Positions 15,566-23,289 of a DNA stretch of 27,806 nucleotides are shown here, in pieces. The notes under the pieces are model-generated. The model did no database searches, was not told the DNA's origin, and was given only the letters and a program-made list of their open reading frames with translations. The stretch spans positions 1 to 27,806 of the forward strand of contig JAEDMH010000008.1 of assembly GCA_016303095.1 (NCBI GenBank), given 5' to 3'. Both the position numbers and the translations under genes were made by a program. Every line of letters begins with the position of its first letter. Position 1 is the first letter of the stretch. Source of the stretch: Lentisphaeria bacterium (GTDB lineage: Bacteria; Verrucomicrobiota; Lentisphaeria; Oligosphaerales; Oligosphaeraceae).

Positions 15566-16966
15566 ATGCTTGACGGCTCTGTCTATCTTCGCCGAGAACT
15601 GATGATCCGCTTTGTCCGGGCCTTCTATGATGGCACCCTGGAGACCGAGTTGGATCGGATGCCCGTGGCCATGCGTCCCCGGCAGGGCGGCTCCAGCCGG
15701 TGTTGCATCTACCGGGACCGGGCCGTCATCAAATACAGGCTCATGAATCTCCTGGGATTCTCCTGCGAAGAGGAGAGCGACGAGGCTCGCACCTTGGCCT
15801 CCTACTACCGGGAAGCCTGCCAGAGAGAGCCCCGGAAGGCCGACCCCGACTCCACCCAAATCCCTCTCTCCGTCTGCGAGGCCGCCTGCTCCGAATGCCC
15901 CAGCAGCCGCATCGTGGTCACGGGCAACTGCCGGGGATGCTTCTCCCGTCCCTGCATGTACAACTGCCCCAAGGGCGCCATCTCCATTGTCAACCAGACT
16001 TCCACCATCGACTACGCCAAGTGCATCAAATGCGGGAAATGCGTTTCCGTCTGTCCCTTCCATGCCATCGTGAAGACCACGGTGCCCTGCGAGGAGGCCT
16101 GCCCCACCGGGGCCATCCACAAGGATGAGGAGGGACACACCACCATCGATCCCGCCAAGTGCATCTCCTGCGGAAACTGCTTTGCCCGATGCCCTTTCAG
16201 CGCGATTCTGGAAAAATCCCAAATGCTGGATGTTCTGCGGGCCATTCAGGGAGGGCAGAAGCTTGTGGCCATGGTGGCTCCCGCCGCCTACGCTCAATTT
16301 GCCGGCACCATTGAGCAGCTCTTCACCGCCGTCTCCAAGCTAGGCTTCGCCGATGTGATGGAGGTGGCCTTGGGGGCGGAGAAGACCACGGAGCACGAGA
16401 CCCGGGAGTTCAAGGAGCGGATGAACGAAGGAGAGCGCCTGATGACCACCTCCTGCTGCCCCGCCTATGTGGAATTGGTGCGGAAGTTCCTGCCGGAGTT
16501 CATGAAATACGTTTCCACCACCCCCAGCCCCATGGTCTTCGCCGCCGAGCTGGTGCGGGCGGAACATCCCGATGCCCGGGTGGTCTTCATCGGCCCCTGC
16601 GTGGCCAAGCGCATGGAAGCCATCCGGAAGGGAGTGGACTATGTCCTTAGCTTCGAGGAACTGGGCGCCATGCTGGCCGGCAAGAACATTGACGTCATCG
16701 GCTGCGAACCCTGGAAGCTGCCCCGCCCCGCCATCGCCACCGCCCGGAACTTCTCCAAGAGCTGCGGCGTCACCGAGGCCGTGATCCAGGAGGCCGGCGG
16801 ATTCCAGGAAGGATTCAAGCTGGATGCCAAGAGCATCAATGGCATTGACAAGAAGACCCTGGCCATGCTGAGACTCTATGCCGCCGGAAAACTCCCCGCC
16901 AACTTCCTGGAGGTGATGTGCTGCCCCGGCGGATGCGTCAACGGCCCCTGCTCCCTCCGAAAGTAA
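15566..16966 (+). CDS. hydA: Catalytic [FeFe] hydrogenase, monomeric, multi-cluster (HydA2 / group B-like)
   Basis: Ferredoxin-linked hydrogenase making or consuming H2 in the cytoplasm. 466 residues: an N-terminal Cys-rich region (CEAACSEC at 104-111; CRGC...C...C at 122-134), ferredoxin-like 4Fe-4S motifs CIKCGKC...C (153-163) and CISCGNC...C (199-209), a further CEEAC, then the H-cluster domain. Motifs: L1 TTSCCPAYVE (Cys297 as proton relay, Cys298 ligand), L2 FIGPCVAKRME (Cys345), L3 EVMCCPGGCVNG (Cys453, Cys457). All ligands and the proton-relay cysteine are present, so it should be active, unlike HydS. There is no NADH-binding subunit here, so ferredoxin or the small thioredoxin-like protein is the likely partner. 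AGGAGG lies 11 nt before the ATG. Last gene of the cluster, followed by a strong terminator. Assignment to group B (TSCCPAY form) is from memory of that group. Confidence 0.93.
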   Translation: MLDGSVYLRRELMIRFVRAFYDGTLETELDRMPVAMRPRQGGSSRCCIYRDRAVIKYRLMNLLGFSCEEESDEARTLASYYREACQREPRKADPDSTQIPLSVCEAACSECPSSRIVVTGNCRGCFSRPCMYNCPKGAISIVNQTSTIDYAKCIKCGKCVSVCPFHAIVKTTVPCEEACPTGAIHKDEEGHTTIDPAKCISCGNCFARCPFSAILEKSQMLDVLRAIQGGQKLVAMVAPAAYAQFAGTIEQLFTAVSKLGFADVMEVALGAEKTTEHETREFKERMNEGERLMTTSCCPAYVELVRKFLPEFMKYVSTTPSPMVFAAELVRAEHPDARVVFIGPCVAKRMEAIRKGVDYVLSFEELGAMLAGKNIDVIGCEPWKLPRPAIATARNFSKSCGVTEAVIQEAGGFQEGFKLDAKSINGIDKKTLAMLRLYAAGKLPANFLEVMCCPGGCVNGPCSLRK

Positions 16967-16991
16967 CGCCTCCCCCAAGAAGCCCCCCCAA

Positions 16992-17025
16992 CGGCGTCCC
17001 GAGACCCCTTCGGGACGCCGTTTTA
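16992..17025 (+). terminator. Intrinsic terminator ending the hydrogenase cluster
   Basis: Perfect 11-bp stem CGGCGTCCCGA (16992-17002) / TCGGGACGCCG (17010-17020), 7-base loop, followed by TTTTATTTAT. It terminates plus-strand transcription 25 nt after the hydrogenase stop. Confidence 0.93.
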
Positions 17026-17027
17026 TT

Positions 17028-17056
17028 TATAACTCATTGACAATCAATGAGTTATA
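17028..17056. repeat. AT-rich perfect palindrome between convergent genes
   Basis: TATAACTCATTGA (17028-17040) and its exact complement TCAATGAGTTATA (17044-17056) flank CAA: 13-bp arms, immediately after the stop of the minus-strand SGNH hydrolase gene and partly inside the T-rich tail of the preceding terminator. No U-tract follows on the minus strand, so it is a weak terminator at best; a protein-binding site or mRNA 3'-end stabilising hairpin are alternatives. Confidence 0.85.
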
Positions 17057-17058
17057 TA

Positions 17059-18408
17059 CTATCGAATCTCACGGTAATATTGAATAAACGCCGCCAGAGG
17101 GATTCCCATGGCGGGATAGCTGCTGTAGGGATGGGGATTTCCCTTCTGCACGGAGATTCTCTCCTTTCCCGGGTAGTCCAGGTAGGGGAGAGTGTAGTTT
17201 TCCGAGGTCTCCTCCTGGTATCCATATTCATTGGAGACGCAGACTCCCGTGTCCAGGAGATAGAAGCCCTCCCCCTCCCGTTGATCGAACTCCTGAATCA
17301 GGTGTTCCCGGAAACGCCACATGGCGGCATTTTGCTTCGGGGTGAAATATCCCCCCACATTGTCCAAGGCGCCCATGGTGCTGCAGGGGATGCAGAGGAC
17401 GAAATAGCCTCCGGGCACCGCCTGGTGGTAGGCGTTCTCCAGTTCCCGGATCTGCTGGTCCCACGGTTGGAAATCTGCCTCGTAGCGATCCCGGAAATCG
17501 TTGACGCCCAGCATGACGAAGAGGAACTGGGGCGCGGGGAGATTCCACATGTCCAAGTACTTTCCATAGTCCATCCTCCAGGTGAAATCCTCTTCCTTTC
17601 GAGGAACCCATTGGGCTCCGTCATAGAGGAGGAAATGGTTCTCCAGGCTATCGTATTGAAGATCCCCCTGCTGGGGGGAGAGAAGAGTTCCCGTGGCCTC
17701 GTCAAAGCGCTGGGCGGCCACCTGGAAGCGGCTGCAGGAATAGGTGGGCTCGAAGCCCTTGGGGGCGGTGCCCCGGGCCACCTGCCAGACCTGGCGCCAA
17801 AAAGCCCGATCTCCGTAATACCGGTAATTTCCCTGGGGCTGGAGGAAGCCATGGTAGGGATAGTGGTCCCCCCGGGGAATCTGGAAATAGCTCCACAGGG
17901 ACCAGCCTCCCCGCCCTTCGTCATACTGATCCGGAGCGCATTGGCGCAAACCTACCAGCCGCAACCCGGGCACCCACCCCTTCTGCAACAATGCCTGGCG
18001 AAAAAATCCTCCATGGGTATAGCTGTCCCCCAGAATCTGGACCGTCACCTCTCCCTCCCCCACGGCAGGCTTGGCCACACACAGCCGACTCTCCAAACGG
18101 CGAAGCTCCTGAAATTCGTCCCCGTTCACCAGGGAGACCGTCAAGGTCGCCCCCTCCTGGGCGGAGGCAATGGTGGCCACCTGGGAGAGACGACGCTGGA
18201 AGCGAACCCCCTTGTCTCCCGAGAAGCGCACGAAATCATCGTAGGGTCTCCAGCGCCGGAGCATGGGCTGGGCATGGAGATCCAGGGGAACCCCCTCCAG
18301 GAGATAGAGCCTTTGGGGAAGGCAGATGTCATTGGGGGTGGATTGCGCGGCCATGGGAAGGAAGGCTCCCAGAAGGATGAGAAGGGCGGAGAGGAAAGAG
18401 TGGCGCAT
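17059..18408 (-). CDS. Secreted SGNH/GDSL-type hydrolase
   Basis: Predicted exported esterase or deacetylase of the SGNH superfamily, probably acting on carbohydrate esters; substrate unknown. 449 residues: signal peptide (about 1-22, MRHSFLSALLILLGAF...), an N-terminal beta-rich domain (about 30-115) beginning LPQRLYLLEG, then the hydrolase. Block I is ILGDSYT (125-131, nucleophile Ser129), block III LGVND (300-304, Asn303), block V near NPHPYSS with His426; the usual Asp two residues before that His is not obvious (GNPH). The reading frame stays open another 133 codons upstream, but that part is antisense-like shadow of the HD gene and the tandem repeat; the ATG at 18408 gives a clean signal peptide. 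No Shine-Dalgarno: the start codon abuts a pyrimidine-rich 21-bp repeat. Last gene of the sigma-HD-SGNH run. Confidence 0.85.
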   Translation of the reverse strand: MRHSFLSALLILLGAFLPMAAQSTPNDICLPQRLYLLEGVPLDLHAQPMLRRWRPYDDFVRFSGDKGVRFQRRLSQVATIASAQEGATLTVSLVNGDEFQELRRLESRLCVAKPAVGEGEVTVQILGDSYTHGGFFRQALLQKGWVPGLRLVGLRQCAPDQYDEGRGGWSLWSYFQIPRGDHYPYHGFLQPQGNYRYYGDRAFWRQVWQVARGTAPKGFEPTYSCSRFQVAAQRFDEATGTLLSPQQGDLQYDSLENHFLLYDGAQWVPRKEEDFTWRMDYGKYLDMWNLPAPQFLFVMLGVNDFRDRYEADFQPWDQQIRELENAYHQAVPGGYFVLCIPCSTMGALDNVGGYFTPKQNAAMWRFREHLIQEFDQREGEGFYLLDTGVCVSNEYGYQEETSENYTLPYLDYPGKERISVQKGNPHPYSSYPAMGIPLAAFIQYYREIR

Positions 18409-18481
18409 AGGGGAAGGGAGGTTATGAATAGGGGAAGGGAGGTTATGAATGGGGGAAGGGAGGTTATGAATGGGGGAAGGG
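18408..18481. repeat. 21-bp tandem repeat, about 3.5 copies, between HD and SGNH genes
   Basis: Units TAGGGGAAGGGAGGTTATGAA at 18408-18428, 18429-18449 (identical), 18450-18470 (one change) and a half unit to 18481. The array holds the HD gene's stop codon (in TCATAA) and touches the SGNH start codon. On the transcribed strand each unit reads ATAACCTCCCTTCCCC, i.e. pyrimidine-rich and close to the 16S anti-Shine-Dalgarno sequence. Confidence 0.95.
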
Positions 18482-19054
18482 AAGGCGGAAGAGGGAGAAA
18501 AGAGCCTGCAGGCGTTCCTGGGTTTCAGGGCCAAAGCGGGCCAGGGAAGCCACCACCCGCTCCCGGGATTTCTCCTCCATGTCCCCGGATTTGGAGAAGA
18601 ACTTGTCCGCCAGGCAGACCAGCTTCTCCTCCAGGGTCTCCGGCAGGAAGTCCTGAGGGGGAAGGGGAAGCCCCTGGCGGAGAATCTCCTCCCGGGAGAG
18701 GCCGGCCCCCGTGTGGCGTTCGCAGATGCGGGCCAGGGATTCCATGGCAGAAAGACAATCATGTTCCCGGCCCCACTGGCGCAGCATTTCTCCCCCGATG
18801 AGGCCATGGCGCAGATAGGGTTCTTCCCCCAGGCAGAGGATTCCCGGGGCGTGACACCGCCCCACCCCCACGTCGTGAAGCAGCGCCCCGTCCCTCACCA
18901 GGGAGAGGTCCAGGGTCACGCCAGAGGAGGCCGCCAGGGCCAGGGCCTTTTCCCTCACCTGAAGGCTATGGCGAAGGAGCAAACGGCGCAGAGGCGTGTC
19001 CTCCGGATAGAAGTGTCGGAAGAGGGTCTCGGCGTGGAATTCTGGGCAGGACAT
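18464..19054 (-). CDS. HD-domain (HDIG-type) phosphohydrolase
   Basis: Predicted metal-dependent phosphohydrolase, cytoplasmic, 196 residues; substrate unknown. HD-superfamily residues: His29 (LLRHS), His60-Asp61 (LLHDVG), His83 (LRHG), His114 (CERHTGAG) and Asp150 (CLADKFFSK). The pattern HAPGILCLGEEPYLRHG and CERHTGAGL...LPLPPQDFLPETLEEKLVCLADKFFSK is that of a well-conserved single-domain family frequent in Bacteroidetes and other gut anaerobes. The C-terminus PFPHS falls inside the 21-bp repeat, so the last residues and stop are supplied by the repeat. It lies 48 nt after the sigma factor gene. Confidence 0.9.
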   Translation of the reverse strand: MSCPEFHAETLFRHFYPEDTPLRRLLLRHSLQVREKALALAASSGVTLDLSLVRDGALLHDVGVGRCHAPGILCLGEEPYLRHGLIGGEMLRQWGREHDCLSAMESLARICERHTGAGLSREEILRQGLPLPPQDFLPETLEEKLVCLADKFFSKSGDMEEKSRERVVASLARFGPETQERLQALFSLFRLPFPHS

Positions 19055-19102
19055 GGCAAGAACGAGGGAAAGGAAGGGAAGAAAGACCAGCCCTGGCTCC
19101 CC

Positions 19103-20428
19103 CTACCCCTCCCCTTGATAGGTCTCTTTGAAGGAACGGCGCAATTTCGCCAGGGCATTCACCTCAATCTGCCGAATGCGCTCGCTGGTCAGTCCATAGT
19201 GGTTGGCAATGATCTCCAGGGACTGCACGGAGCGGCCATTCAATCCGAAATGGCGTTCCAGCACATCCCGTTCGTTGGGACGCAGGGTGCCCAAGGCCAC
19301 GGAGAGGGCTTCCTGCACCGCCTCCTGGTTCAGCTTCTCTCCCATGGGATCCTCGGGACTTCCCAGGACGTCATTCCAATCTCGGTCCTCCGAGGTGATG
19401 GACTGGAGGGAGATGGGCTGCTGCACCATGCGCTGCAGGGCGCGGAGACGGGAGAGGGTAATGCCCACCAGCCGGGCCAGTTCCTCCTCCCGGGGCTCCA
19501 CCCCGTTCTTCTGGATGTACTCCTGCTCCAGATGGCGAATTTTGGAGAGCTGCCGCAGGATGTTCACGGGAATGCGGATGGAACGTCCCTTGGCATTCAA
19601 GGCCATGGTGATGGCATGGCGAATCCGGAAACAGGCATAGGTGGAAAGCCGGTGGCCCCTCTGCCACTCGAAGGATTCGATGGCCCGCATCAGGCCGATG
19701 TTTCCCTCCTGGACCATGTCGGCAAAGGAGAGGAGGTTGGTGGAGAAATGCTTGGCCACGGAAATCACAAGGCGGAGATTCCCTTCCACCAGGGTGTTCA
19801 TCGCCTCCTGCTCCCGCTTCCGGGCGTCCATCATGCGGAGACAGAGGCTGGCCTTCTCCTTCTCGTCCAGTCCCTCCTCCGACCATCTCCCTTCAATGAA
19901 CCCCCGGACGCAATCCTCCAGAAACCGCTGCTGAAAGTGCACATTTCCCGTGGTGCGCAGATAGGGGGCAATGATTTCTGCCAGGGAACGCTTGGTCTCT
20001 CCTCCCTCCCCCTCCATGTTGCCAGAGGCGGCGCATTTCCGCATGACCTCGGAGGGATTCTGAAGCAGCCGGTTCAACACCATGCCGTCCAAGGCCTCCA
20101 ACACCCCCTCGCCCCCTAAATCCTCCTCCTCCTCTACCTGCCCGTCAACGTTCTGGGTGAAGAAAAGATAGGTGGAAAGCCCTTTCCGATCCGGGTCATC
20201 CCGCAACTCCCGCAGGCGTTGGATCATCACCTGGGGATGCGCCTGCAATAGCTCCTGGACCTCCTGGCGGGCCTGGCGATAGCGTTGCGCCCACAGAGCC
20301 TCTTCCTCCTGGGACAGCAAGGGAAAGTTCCCCACATCCCGCATATAGGAGGCCATAAGCCCCTGCCCCCCCCAGGGTTTCCAGAGAAAATCCTGGAAGT
20401 CCTCCTGGGAGCGCTTCGGTTCTTTCAT
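19103..20428 (-). CDS. RpoD-family (sigma-70) alternative sigma factor with divergent -10 region residues
   Basis: RNA polymerase sigma subunit, 441 residues from the ATG at 20428. Region 1.2 (about 24-60, MASYMRDVGNFPLLSQEEE), a non-conserved insert (about 60-195), region 2 (about 200-275, NLRLVISVAKHF, SFADMVQEGNIGLMRAI), region 3 (about 285-345) and region 4 (about 375-430) with a helix-turn-helix LTSERIRQIE. Where RpoD has YATWWIRQAIT, this has YACFRIRHAIT (264-274), so the second melting Trp becomes Arg and the -12-reading Gln (E. coli Gln437) becomes His. The -35 helix is ordinary. It is therefore more likely a group 2/3 alternative sigma than the housekeeping one. A GTG at 20449 would add seven residues, but only the ATG has a close AGGA. 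It heads the sigma-HD-SGNH run. Confidence 0.9.
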   Translation of the reverse strand: MKEPKRSQEDFQDFLWKPWGGQGLMASYMRDVGNFPLLSQEEEALWAQRYRQARQEVQELLQAHPQVMIQRLRELRDDPDRKGLSTYLFFTQNVDGQVEEEEDLGGEGVLEALDGMVLNRLLQNPSEVMRKCAASGNMEGEGGETKRSLAEIIAPYLRTTGNVHFQQRFLEDCVRGFIEGRWSEEGLDEKEKASLCLRMMDARKREQEAMNTLVEGNLRLVISVAKHFSTNLLSFADMVQEGNIGLMRAIESFEWQRGHRLSTYACFRIRHAITMALNAKGRSIRIPVNILRQLSKIRHLEQEYIQKNGVEPREEELARLVGITLSRLRALQRMVQQPISLQSITSEDRDWNDVLGSPEDPMGEKLNQEAVQEALSVALGTLRPNERDVLERHFGLNGRSVQSLEIIANHYGLTSERIRQIEVNALAKLRRSFKETYQGEG

Positions 20429-20652
20429 GTCATCCTGAAATTCCTTCACAGCAGGTCACAAGTTCCCGGCACCCCCCTCTTCTCCCCGCAAAACAGGGAA
20501 AAGGAGACATGGCGGCACATCCCGCCGGGCGAGGCTCAGGGGGTGGGGAGGCAACGGTCTCCGAGGGGAGAAGCCCCTTTTCCTCCCCTTATGGCGGATA
20601 GAGGGTAAAGATAATGCCCCACCATCATTCTGCTAGGGATTTCCCTGGTTCG

Positions 20653-21162
20653 TCAGCGGGCAAGCAGCTTTTGGAGACGGGGAAGCAAGTCGGGATCATA
20701 TCCGGAGAGGGCATCCAGGCGTTTGCCCTCGGGGGAGATCACCACCACGGCGGGGACGCCGTCGCCGGGTTTCAGCATCTGATGGAGCATGCGATTGACC
20801 CGCTGGAGATTGGCGGGGAGGGTCACCGACTGGGGGGAATCCATGAAGACCAGAATCAGGTTCTGGCGGGCGAAGGTCTGGAAATCGGGAGTATCCAAGA
20901 CCTTTTCCCGAAGCACTTTGCACCAATAGCACCAATCGGATCCCGTGAAGAGCACCAGCAGAGGGCGTCCCGTACGGCGAGAGGCCCTTTGGGCCGCATT
21001 CCAGTCGTCAAACCATCCCGCAGGCGTCGTCTGCCCCAGGGGAGCGGGAATCACCACCTCCTCTTTCTGAGCCCCAGGGGCAGACACTGCCCCTCCCTGG
21101 GCATACCCCACACTCCCGAAGAGAAGGAAAAACAAAAGTACAAAAACAAGACACCGCGCCAT
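20653..21162 (-). CDS. Secreted thioredoxin-fold protein with CYWC motif
   Basis: Exported thiol-disulfide protein of the thioredoxin_7/DsbD-gamma-like type, 169 residues. Signal peptide (about 1-21, MARCLVFVLLFFLLFGSVGYAQ), linker, then a thioredoxin fold: GRPLLVLFTGSDWCYWCK with redox pair Cys78-x-x-Cys81, LILVFMDSP (102-110) and the cis-proline stretch GVPAVVVISPEG (135-146). Likely reduces or rearranges disulfides in the periplasm; no membrane reductase (DsbD) is next to it. The start is decided by AGGAGG spaced 6 nt from the ATG, the strongest ribosome binding site in the window. It lies 116 nt after the nuclease gene. Confidence 0.88.
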   Translation of the reverse strand: MARCLVFVLLFFLLFGSVGYAQGGAVSAPGAQKEEVVIPAPLGQTTPAGWFDDWNAAQRASRRTGRPLLVLFTGSDWCYWCKVLREKVLDTPDFQTFARQNLILVFMDSPQSVTLPANLQRVNRMLHQMLKPGDGVPAVVVISPEGKRLDALSGYDPDLLPRLQKLLAR

Positions 21163-21198
21163 GGTTCACCTCCTTAGGATAGTTCTCCGTTTCCACAT

Positions 21199-21219
21199 CC
21201 CCGAACCTCGGGGAAAAAA
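21199..21219. other. Small perfect hairpin in nuclease-thioredoxin spacer
   Basis: CCCCGA / TCGGGG with a three-base loop, flanked by six A on the plus strand. On the transcribed minus strand the U-run precedes the stem, so it is not a normal terminator for the nuclease gene; it lies in the 5' leader of the thioredoxin-like gene. Confidence 0.5.
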
Positions 21220-21278
21220 TCGACGAGTTTCCCGGTTGGCCTCCCCTCTATTTCTTGCGGGAGGAGGCAACCCCGACC

Positions 21279-22019
21279 TCAAGGGAGTTTTCGTGTCTCC
21301 ACCTGCTTCCGGGAAGGAGACAGAGGCTGGAGCGTCCCCTTGGGCTTGCTCTTCTTCCTCTTCCCCTTTTCCGGCTTCTCCCCGCCCTTCTCCTTCTTCT
21401 CCCCCGGACGCTCCTCCTTCTTTTCCTGGGCAGACTTCTTCTCCCGCCAAGGATGGGTGCGCCGAAACTCCCAGGGAGCCACAGGGGCCTCCCCGCGACG
21501 GGCCGACGCCCAAAGTCCCCGCCCTGCCCTCTGGGCCTCCTCCTGGGCGGCCAAATAGGATGGGTCGTCGCAGAATTGCCGGTAGCACCAGGCCATGCCG
21601 TGCCGGATTAGCTCCAGACCGAAATCCCGCTCCCCCAGAAAGACCTTCCCCACCAGGCGCCCATATTGGTCCCGGTTCTGCCCCTCCACCCGGACTTCCC
21701 GTTTCATCAAGCTCTTCGCCACATACCGTCGTGCCTCTCCCCCGAAGTCCTGGGAAGATTCCGGGGCGTCCACGCCATACAGGCGGATACGGGTCACCGT
21801 GCCCCGGCGATCCCGCACGTCCAGGGTGTCTCCATCCGCCACCCGAATGACCACTCCCTGGATCCGACGTTCCTCGGGGCGCAGCCGCTTCCAGTCCGGC
21901 ACCTGGCTCTCCCGGGCGGACAAGGGCAGAAGAAAAGCTCCCCCCAGGAGGGCGAAAAGGAGAAAAACTCCTCTCCATCCCCCCCCCATCCAAGACCGCC
22001 TCCGCCTTCTCTCCGTCAT
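21279..22019 (-). CDS. Secreted staphylococcal-nuclease-like (thermonuclease family) protein
   Basis: Predicted Ca-dependent exonuclease/endonuclease of DNA and RNA, exported or membrane-anchored. 246 residues: Arg-rich start then a hydrophobic segment (about 16-35), SNase domain (about 52-172), and a Lys/Glu-rich low-complexity tail (190-225). Active-site residues match the family: VADGDT (60-65, two metal Asp), Arg79 and Asp84-Glu87 in RIRLYGVDAPE, and Arg121 in QYGRLVG. The frame extends upstream of 22019 as shadow of mreB; the ATG at 22019 gives the signal segment, but the ribosome binding site is weak (GGGG/TTGGA). It lies 62 nt downstream of mreB, so may be cotranscribed with it. Confidence 0.87.
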   Translation of the reverse strand: MTERRRRRSWMGGGWRGVFLLFALLGGAFLLPLSARESQVPDWKRLRPEERRIQGVVIRVADGDTLDVRDRRGTVTRIRLYGVDAPESSQDFGGEARRYVAKSLMKREVRVEGQNRDQYGRLVGKVFLGERDFGLELIRHGMAWCYRQFCDDPSYLAAQEEAQRAGRGLWASARRGEAPVAPWEFRRTHPWREKKSAQEKKEERPGEKKEKGGEKPEKGKRKKSKPKGTLQPLSPSRKQVETRKLP

Positions 22020-22081
22020 GATTCCAACCCCTTTTCTCCGATTCCGAGAGAGGGGCGCCCCCTTCTCTCCACGGGATGTCT

Positions 22082-23140
22082 CTATTCCCGGGTTCCCTTG
22101 CCAATCAAGGAATTCTGGGGTTGTCCAAACAACTGGCGCGCATTCTGCAGAAGGATTCCCGTGCCATTCACCACGGCCCGGAGGGGTTCCTTGCCCAGGG
22201 TGGCAGGGAGACCGGTGTTCTCGCTGACCAGCTGGGGAAGCCCCCGCAGCAGACTGCCGCCCCCCGCCATGGTGATGCCATTGTCCACCAAGCGTCCGGC
22301 AATTTCCGGAGGGCAGGCATCGATGGTCTTGCGGATGGCCTTCAGGATATTGGAGACGGGAATATTCAGGGCCGTGCGCACCTCGTCGGAATTGATGACC
22401 ACGGCTCTGGGCAGGCGATCCCCGGAGTGGCCCATGTCCAATCCCTTCACCTCCATGGTGAGGAGTTCCGGGAGGGGAGAGGCGCTGCCGATTTGGATCT
22501 TGATCTGCTCCGCCGTGCGGGGGCCGATGAGAAGCTGATGCTCCTTCTGCATGAAGGAGATGATGGCCTCGTCCATGGCATCGCCTCCGTTGGCCACGCT
22601 GGTGCCCGCCACAATGCATCCCAGGGAAATCACGGCCACTTCCGTGGTGCCTCCGCCAATGTCCACAATCATATTGCTGTCGGGCTCCTCCACAGGAAGG
22701 CCTGCCCCCAGGGCGGAGGCGAAGGGCTCCTCCACAAGACGCACCGCCCGGGCCCCGGCGGAAAGGGCGCTCTCCTTCACCGTGCGAATGCCCACCTCGG
22801 TGATGCCGGAAGGCACGGCGATGAGCACCCGGGGCTTCATGATCTTGTAGCGTCCGGCCGCCCGGCGGATGAAGCTGCGCAGCATCTCGTCAGAGACCTC
22901 GGCATTGGCGATGACTCCGTCCCGCACAGGCCGAATCACCTTGATGCGCTCTGCGGTCATGGCCATCATGCGCTTGGCCTCCGCCCCCACCGCGCGCACC
23001 TTGTTGGTGTCCGCATTGATGGCCACATAGGAGGGTTCATCCAGCACAATGCCCTGTCCCGTCACCCACACCAGGGTATTCATCGTGCCCAAATCAATGC
23101 CAATGTCATTGACCCAAAGATTCTTGATGCTCTCAAACAT
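22082..23140 (-). CDS. mreB: Rod-shape-determining actin homologue MreB
   Basis: Bacterial actin that forms membrane-bound filaments directing lateral wall growth. 352 residues: phosphate-1 loop IGIDLGTMNTLVWV (12-26), PVRDGVIAN, the VLIAVPSGITEV stretch, VEEPFASALGAGLPV, phosphate-2 IVDIGGGTTEVAVISLG and the adenosine motif MAGGGSLLRG. LGT-N-T and the EEPxA motif are diagnostic for MreB. Start ATG 23140 has GAGGG about 9 nt upstream. Unusually, neither mreC nor mreD follows; the next gene is a nuclease. A terminator-like hairpin with U-run ends only 18 nt before its start, so expression probably depends on readthrough of that hairpin. Confidence 0.96.
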   Translation of the reverse strand: MFESIKNLWVNDIGIDLGTMNTLVWVTGQGIVLDEPSYVAINADTNKVRAVGAEAKRMMAMTAERIKVIRPVRDGVIANAEVSDEMLRSFIRRAAGRYKIMKPRVLIAVPSGITEVGIRTVKESALSAGARAVRLVEEPFASALGAGLPVEEPDSNMIVDIGGGTTEVAVISLGCIVAGTSVANGGDAMDEAIISFMQKEHQLLIGPRTAEQIKIQIGSASPLPELLTMEVKGLDMGHSGDRLPRAVVINSDEVRTALNIPVSNILKAIRKTIDACPPEIAGRLVDNGITMAGGGSLLRGLPQLVSENTGLPATLGKEPLRAVVNGTGILLQNARQLFGQPQNSLIGKGTRE

Positions 23141-23158
23141 CGAATGACCCTCAAAAAC

Positions 23159-23195
23159 AAAAAACCGCCCGTCAGCTTCATTCAGCTGGGGGGCG
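23159..23195 (-). terminator. Terminator/attenuator-like hairpin just upstream of mreB
   Basis: On the minus strand CCGCCC-cc-CAGCT (from 23195) pairs with AGCTG-ac-GGGCGG (ending 23164): a 6-bp and a 5-bp stem around a 2x2 internal loop, with a 6-base loop, followed by TTTTTGTTTTTG. It may simply end the tRNA-Gln transcript, but its U-run runs into the mreB ribosome binding site, leaving no room for an mreB promoter downstream. Confidence 0.8.
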
Positions 23196-23289
23196 GCGAA
23201 CGCTCGGGAAAACGGTTGCGGCGGACTCTCTCACTCACATTGGCGGCCGACCCGCAAAGGCAAAATATTCAGGGAAATGCAGGAAACGG

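Noticed and set aside
18409..18807. N-terminal extension of the SGNH hydrolase to 582 aa
   Set aside because: The extension overlaps the HD gene in another frame and the tandem repeat; the signal peptide starts at 18408.
22020..22619. N-terminal extension of the nuclease to 446 aa
   Set aside because: It overlaps mreB out of frame and lacks family similarity; ATG 22019 gives a signal segment.
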